A stretch of DNA of 16,093 bases from DASUZB01 sp036377075 (GTDB lineage Bacteria; Actinomycetota; CALGFH01): NCBI GenBank assembly GCA_036377075.1, contig DASUZB010000286.1, forward strand, positions 1 to 16,093. Direction: 5' to 3'. The notes under the pieces were generated by a model. That model made no database searches. It was not told the DNA's origin and saw nothing but the letters and a program-made list of their open reading frames with translations. A program made the translations under genes and the position numbers. Shown piece by piece: positions 12,567 to 16,093 of the stretch. Numbering within the stretch: position 1 is the stretch's first letter; every line of letters begins with the position of its first letter.

Positions 12567-13351
12567 CCACGCGACTCGCCGCCTGGATCGTGGGGGCACT
12601 GGCCATCGCCCTCGTACTGCCGATGCTCGCGTCCTCCGTGGGCGCCGTCGCCCTCCTGCTCGCCGTGCCCGTCGCCGTCGTGGCGTCGATCCTGACCCGG
12701 CGGCATGCGGAGGGGCACGCGGAGCGGGACGTTGCCGACAGGCTCGTGTCGGCGGCGGCGGCTGGCACCGGCGAGCGCACGTCGCCGGACGACGCAGAGG
12801 TGGACTGGGGTGCGGCCTTGCGCGCCGAGCTCGCGACCATCACGGTCCCACGTGAGCGGCGACGGTTCGCCCTCGGCGCCGCCGCCGCGCTGCTCGGCAG
12901 GCCACGTTCGCTCAGGTCGCTCCTCCTCGCGGCCGGCGTGGCCGTCGCTTTCGGTGCGGGCCTGCTGGGCGTCTCACGCGCCACGCTGGGCGACGACGGA
13001 CTCGGGTCGGTGACCATGCTCCTTCCGCCGGTGATGCTGTTCGCGATCGGCTACCTGTGCGCCCGCTCCACGCGGTCACTGCGTTTCGGGCTCGAGACCG
13101 GCATCCTGGCCGCACTCACGACCCTGGTTGCGGTGGCCGTGGTCTACGGGATCGAGGCGGCGCACTGGTACCACGTCGCCCCCAACGTCAGCGTCCTCGA
13201 CGGCGAACACGTCGACTTCGACTCGACCAGGGCAGCCGTCATGGACGCGGTGCACCCGATCATCCTCCTCGTCCACCTCGTGTTCTGGTCGCCCTGGCCG
13301 GTCCTGGGCGCCGTCGCCGGGGCACGAGCACCGCGGGCCGCCACCGGCTGA
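12563..13351 (+). CDS. Membrane protein coupled to the second PadR regulator
   Basis: A 262-aa protein starting at the GTG of the GTGA overlap, with GGGGAGG 11-17 nt upstream. Two hydrophobic N-terminal segments (about 5-45) are followed by a charged linker and DWGAALRAELATI (81-93) plus PRERRRFALGAAAALL. This motif is typical of membrane proteins encoded with PadR regulators. About four further hydrophobic segments end in WSPWPVLGAVAGAR. It has no recognisable enzyme domain. The E/D-W-x-x-x-x-x-E-L motif is shared in spirit with the first unit's EEWLAEL, suggesting that both are variants of one theme. The function is unknown; a role in envelope or stress response is only a guess. Confidence 0.85.
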   Translation: MTTRLAAWIVGALAIALVLPMLASSVGAVALLLAVPVAVVASILTRRHAEGHAERDVADRLVSAAAAGTGERTSPDDAEVDWGAALRAELATITVPRERRRFALGAAAALLGRPRSLRSLLLAAGVAVAFGAGLLGVSRATLGDDGLGSVTMLLPPVMLFAIGYLCARSTRSLRFGLETGILAALTTLVAVAVVYGIEAAHWYHVAPNVSVLDGEHVDFDSTRAAVMDAVHPIILLVHLVFWSPWPVLGAVAGARAPRAATG

Positions 13352-13618
13352 CGCACGAACCCCTGGCGCAGGTCCGTGCGACTGCGGCCCTTCCGGGCGA
13401 GGACCTGCCGAGTCTGCCTTCGGTCGGGATGTCGTCTCCGCACCGCGAGCCTACAGTGGCTGCGACGGTCTGATCGTCTTGGTTGGAGGCCGGGATGGCG
13501 GACGGCTGCTTCCTCGTGCACGCGCCCAGATCGCCCATCGAAGCGTCGATCGAGACGGCCGAGCAGCCGGCGCCGAGCCGCGGGTCGTGCCACGTGTCGC
13601 GGCGGCGGCGTAGTGTCG
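13352..13618. other. 267-nt gap before the LuxR-type gene
   Basis: No gene here is convincing. An ATG at 13495 with GGAGG upstream opens a short frame (MADGCFLVHAPRSPIEASIE and on) that runs into the regulator gene in another frame and has no family features. A TACAGT at 13452-13457 could be a -10 box but has no good -35. A CACGTG palindrome (13592-13597) precedes the regulator start. I see nothing stronger. Confidence 0.4.
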
Positions 13619-15517
13619 GTGCAGGGCAGACGCCGACCATCCCGCCTGCGGGGACCCCCCGGGGGGCTCCGGGGCCGGCGCCGCGAATGCGACGTGCTCG
13701 ACCGGCTCATCGAAGCGGCTCGCGCGGGTGAGAGCCGAGCCCTGGTGGTCCGCGGCGAACCGGGCGTGGGCAAGACGGCGCTGCTGGACTACCTGGCAGA
13801 ACACGCATCGGGCTGCCGGGTGGCGCGCGCTGCTGGCGTCCAGTCGGAGATGGAGCTCGCCTTCGCGGGACTGCACCAGTCGCTGGCGCCGATGCTGGAC
13901 CGCTTGGAGCGACTCCCGGCGCCGCAGCGCGCTGCGCTGCAGACCGCGTTCGGCCTCGGTCCCGGACCGGCGCCCGACCGCTTCCTGGTCGGCCTGGCCG
14001 TCTTGAGCCTGCTGGCCGACGTCGCGGAGGACCACCCCCTGATCTGCCTGGTGGATGACGAGCAGTGGCTCGATCACGCCTCGACGCAGGTCCTCGGGTT
14101 CGTCGCCCGCCGCCTGGCGGCCGAACCGGTCGCACTGGTGTTCGGGGCCCGCACTCCCGGCGAGGAGCTGGCCGGACTTCCGGAGCTGGTGATCGAGGGC
14201 CTGCATCAGGTCGATGCGCGCGCGCTGCTGGACGCGGCGTTGACCGGGCCGCTGGACGCGCGGGTCCGCGACCCGATCGTCGCCGAGACCCGAGGCAACC
14301 CGCTGGCGCTGCTGGAGCTGCCATGGGGAGCGACGCCGGCCGAGTTGGCCGGCGGGTTCGCCCTTCCCGACACGGTCGCGCTGTCGGGGTGGATCGAGGA
14401 GAGCTTCCGACGGCGGCTGGAGGCCCTGCCCGCCGAGACCCGACTGCTGTTGCTGGTCGCGGCGGCCGAGCCGGTTGGCGACCCGGTGCTGGTGTGGCGG
14501 GCAGCCGAGCGGCTCGGCGTCCAGGCGCAGGCGGCGATGCCGGCGGCCGAGGCCGGCCTGCTGGAATTCGGCGCCCGCGTCCGGTTCCGGCATCCCCTGG
14601 TGCGCTCGGCGGCCTACCGGTCGACCGCTGCTCAGGAGCGCCAGAACGTCCACCAGGCCCTGGCCGAGGCCACCGACCCGGAGGTCGACCCCGATCGCAG
14701 CGCCTGGCACCGGGCGCAGGCCACACCCGGGCCCGACGAGGACGTCGCCTCCGAACTCGAGCGCTCGGCCAGCCGGGCGCAGGCGCGCGGGGGCTTGGCC
14801 GCGGCAGCGGCATTCCTGGAGCGCGCGGCCATGCTGACCCCCGACCCCGCCCTCCGTGCCCAGCGCTTGCTCGCGGCGGCCAGGCCAAGGGGGGATGCCG
14901 GCGCGCTGGAGGCGGCGCTGGGCCTGCTGGTCGCGGCCGAGGCCGGGCCGCTCGACGAACTGCAGGCCGCAGAGGTGCGGCGCCTGCGCGCACAGATCGC
15001 GTTGGTGCAGCGGCGCAGCGACGCTGGTCGGCCGCTGCTGAGCGCAGCCAGGCGCCTGGAGCCGCTCAACGCCTCGCTGGCGCGCGAGACGCACCTGGAG
15101 GCGTTGGGGACCACGGTGTGGGCCGGCGACCCGGACAACCCGGGCGTCCTGCGGGCGGCGGCCGAGGCCGCCCGCGCCGCACCCCCCGGTCCTGACCCGC
15201 CCCGTGCGGTTGACCTCTTGCTGGATGGGTTCGCGCTGCGGCTAACCGATGGGTACGCGGCGGCCGCGCCGACACTGACCCGAGCGCTCGAGCTGGTCCT
15301 CGCCCTGGACGTCGCCGACGACGAAGTTGGCCGCTGGCTCTGGCTCGCTGGTGGGAGAGCCAGCGTGATGGTCGCCCTGGAGGTGTGGGGACGCCGAAAT
15401 CCTGGCGTGCCCTTGTCGCTCGCCAGGCACCGTTCGCCCGCGACACCGGCGCGCTCGTCCAGCTGCAGTTCGCGCTCAACTCCCTGGCCTCGAACCACGT
15501 GTTCGCCGGCGAGTTGA
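13619..15517 (+). CDS. LuxR-family AAA-type regulator (LAL type), N-terminal and middle part; frame interrupted near 15390
   Basis: A large ATP-dependent transcriptional regulator of the LAL/MalT-like class, normally about 900 aa: an AAA (AAA_16) ATPase, TPR-like helical repeats and a C-terminal LuxR HTH. Counting from GTG 13619: RGRRRECDVLDRL (18-30), Walker A GEPGVGKT (46-53), MELAFAGLHQ (78-87), Walker B LICLVDDEQW (141-150), and ARGNPLALLELP-type sensor region seen as TRGNPLALLELP. Helical repeats follow from about residue 330. The start is uncertain: GTG 13613 and 13619 are both in frame, neither has a Shine-Dalgarno site, and a CCCCCCGGGGGG tract (13655-13666) follows. After about base 15390 this frame stops resembling the family and ends at 15517. 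The true protein continues in other frames (next entry). Confidence 0.82.
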   Translation: MQGRRRPSRLRGPPGGLRGRRRECDVLDRLIEAARAGESRALVVRGEPGVGKTALLDYLAEHASGCRVARAAGVQSEMELAFAGLHQSLAPMLDRLERLPAPQRAALQTAFGLGPGPAPDRFLVGLAVLSLLADVAEDHPLICLVDDEQWLDHASTQVLGFVARRLAAEPVALVFGARTPGEELAGLPELVIEGLHQVDARALLDAALTGPLDARVRDPIVAETRGNPLALLELPWGATPAELAGGFALPDTVALSGWIEESFRRRLEALPAETRLLLLVAAAEPVGDPVLVWRAAERLGVQAQAAMPAAEAGLLEFGARVRFRHPLVRSAAYRSTAAQERQNVHQALAEATDPEVDPDRSAWHRAQATPGPDEDVASELERSASRAQARGGLAAAAAFLERAAMLTPDPALRAQRLLAAARPRGDAGALEAALGLLVAAEAGPLDELQAAEVRRLRAQIALVQRRSDAGRPLLSAARRLEPLNASLARETHLEALGTTVWAGDPDNPGVLRAAAEAARAAPPGPDPPRAVDLLLDGFALRLTDGYAAAAPTLTRALELVLALDVADDEVGRWLWLAGGRASVMVALEVWGRRNPGVPLSLARHRSPATPARSSSCSSRSTPWPRTTCSPAS

Positions 15518-16093
15518 CCGCGGCGGCGCGGCTGCTCGACGAGGATCGCCTGATCACCGAGGCGACCGGAAACCTACCGATTGGGGATGCCAAGGTGACG
15601 CTGGCGGGGCCGGGAGCCAGAGGCGTCGGAGCTGATCAAGACCAACGTGGTGGCGACGACCCCAGGCGGTCTCGACAGGATGGTCAACTTCGCCACCTAC
15701 GCGAGCTCGGTGCTCTACAACGGCCTAGGTCGACACGACGCGGCGCGCGACGCCGCATGGCGAGCCTTCCAGCGCGACCAGATCGGGGTTGGGCCCTTTG
15801 TCGTGCCCGAGTTGGCCGAGGCGGCCTCCAGAACCGGTGACCTGGCGCTGGTCAGGACAGCGCTCCAGTGGCTGTCCGAGCGCACCAGGCTGACGCCCTC
15901 GGAGTGGGCGCTGGGAATCGAGGCGCGCGTCCGCGCCCTGCTCACTGAGGGTGACGCCTCCGAGCGGCACTACCGCGAGTCGATCGCGCACCTCGGCCGT
16001 ACTCGCGTCCGCGCCGAGCTGGCCCGCGCCCATCTACTCTACGGCGAATGGCTGCGCCGCCAGCACCGCCGCCTCCACGCCCGCGAGCAGCTG
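15391..16093 (+). pseudogene. Out-of-frame continuation of the LuxR-type regulator, running off the window
   Basis: Family-like protein sequence continues here in shifted frames. After VWG/D, DAEILAC reads in one frame up to about 15410. LVARQAPFARDTGALVQLQFALN through GDAKVTLAG reads in a second frame to about 15605. REPEASELIKTNVVATTPG through YNGLGRHDAARDAAWRAF, LSERTRLTPSEWALGIEAR and LLYGEWLRRQHRRLHAREQL reads in the original frame to the last base, with no stop. Each switch falls at a homopolymer (GGGG 15387-15390, CCC 15410-15412, GGGG 15606-15609), and removing one base from each gives one continuous reading. The C-terminal HTH would lie beyond the window. It could be a sequencing artefact or a decaying gene. 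Confidence 0.75.

Noticed and set aside
13495..13731. Short frame starting with ATG after GGAGG upstream of the LuxR-type gene
   Set aside because: The sequence becomes Arg/Pro-rich and overlaps the regulator coding region in another frame; no family resemblance.
13451..15094. A 547-codon minus-strand frame opposite the LuxR-type gene
   Set aside because: The plus strand has Walker A, Walker B and family motifs. The minus frame is a Gln/Arg-rich shadow.
1..16093. CRISPR arrays, tRNA/rRNA genes, insertion sequences, attachment sites, riboswitches
   Set aside because: I looked for regularly spaced repeats, cloverleaf-like segments, transposase motifs and terminal inverted repeats, and saw none I could support.

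Overview
The window is a high-GC (roughly 70% or more), densely packed bacterial chromosome segment, most likely from an actinomycete or related soil Actinomycetota. Supporting this are GTG starts with GGAGG ribosome binding sites, GTGA stop/start overlaps, a deazaflavin (F420)-type PPOX oxidoreductase, a DUF6131-type mini membrane protein, PadR/membrane-protein pairs, a large AAA-type LuxR regulator, and several promoters whose -10 box lies 6-7 nt before an ATG (leaderless genes). I see no tRNA, rRNA, CRISPR array, insertion sequence, integrase or attachment site. No intergenic gap exceeds 300 nt.

Left part (1-4450): a TetR-family repressor (partial, leaving the window) is divergent from a two-gene ABC-2 (DrrA/DrrB-like) exporter, and the shared promoter region carries two near-identical 13-bp palindromes. 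Next come a minus-strand cupin, a divergent RmlB-type dTDP-glucose 4,6-dehydratase without its usual rml partners, and a convergent GerW/YtfJ-family protein.

Middle (4450-9990): an unknown 68-aa ORF, a PadR regulator overlapping a multi-spanning membrane protein, an F420/FMN split-barrel oxidoreductase, an L-lactate permease (LctP family), and a convergent Tat/lipobox lipoprotein with a PQQ-like beta-propeller.

Right part (9990-16093): a short YdeI-like protein and a VOC/glyoxalase protein in a tight minus-strand pair, a conserved 116-aa actinobacterial protein with a strong leaderless promoter, two small membrane proteins, a second PadR/membrane-protein pair with the same GTGA overlap, and a large LuxR-type AAA ATPase regulator. 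The last gene is interrupted by what look like three single-base expansions in homopolymer runs. Their sum restores the frame, and coding continues to the window edge without the C-terminal HTH.

Most genes look like ordinary accessory and housekeeping functions. The points worth a second look are the twin operators of the ABC exporter, the duplicated PadR modules, the recurring leaderless promoters, and the triple-homopolymer frameshift in the LuxR gene. I did not find convincing evidence of a wholly new system.
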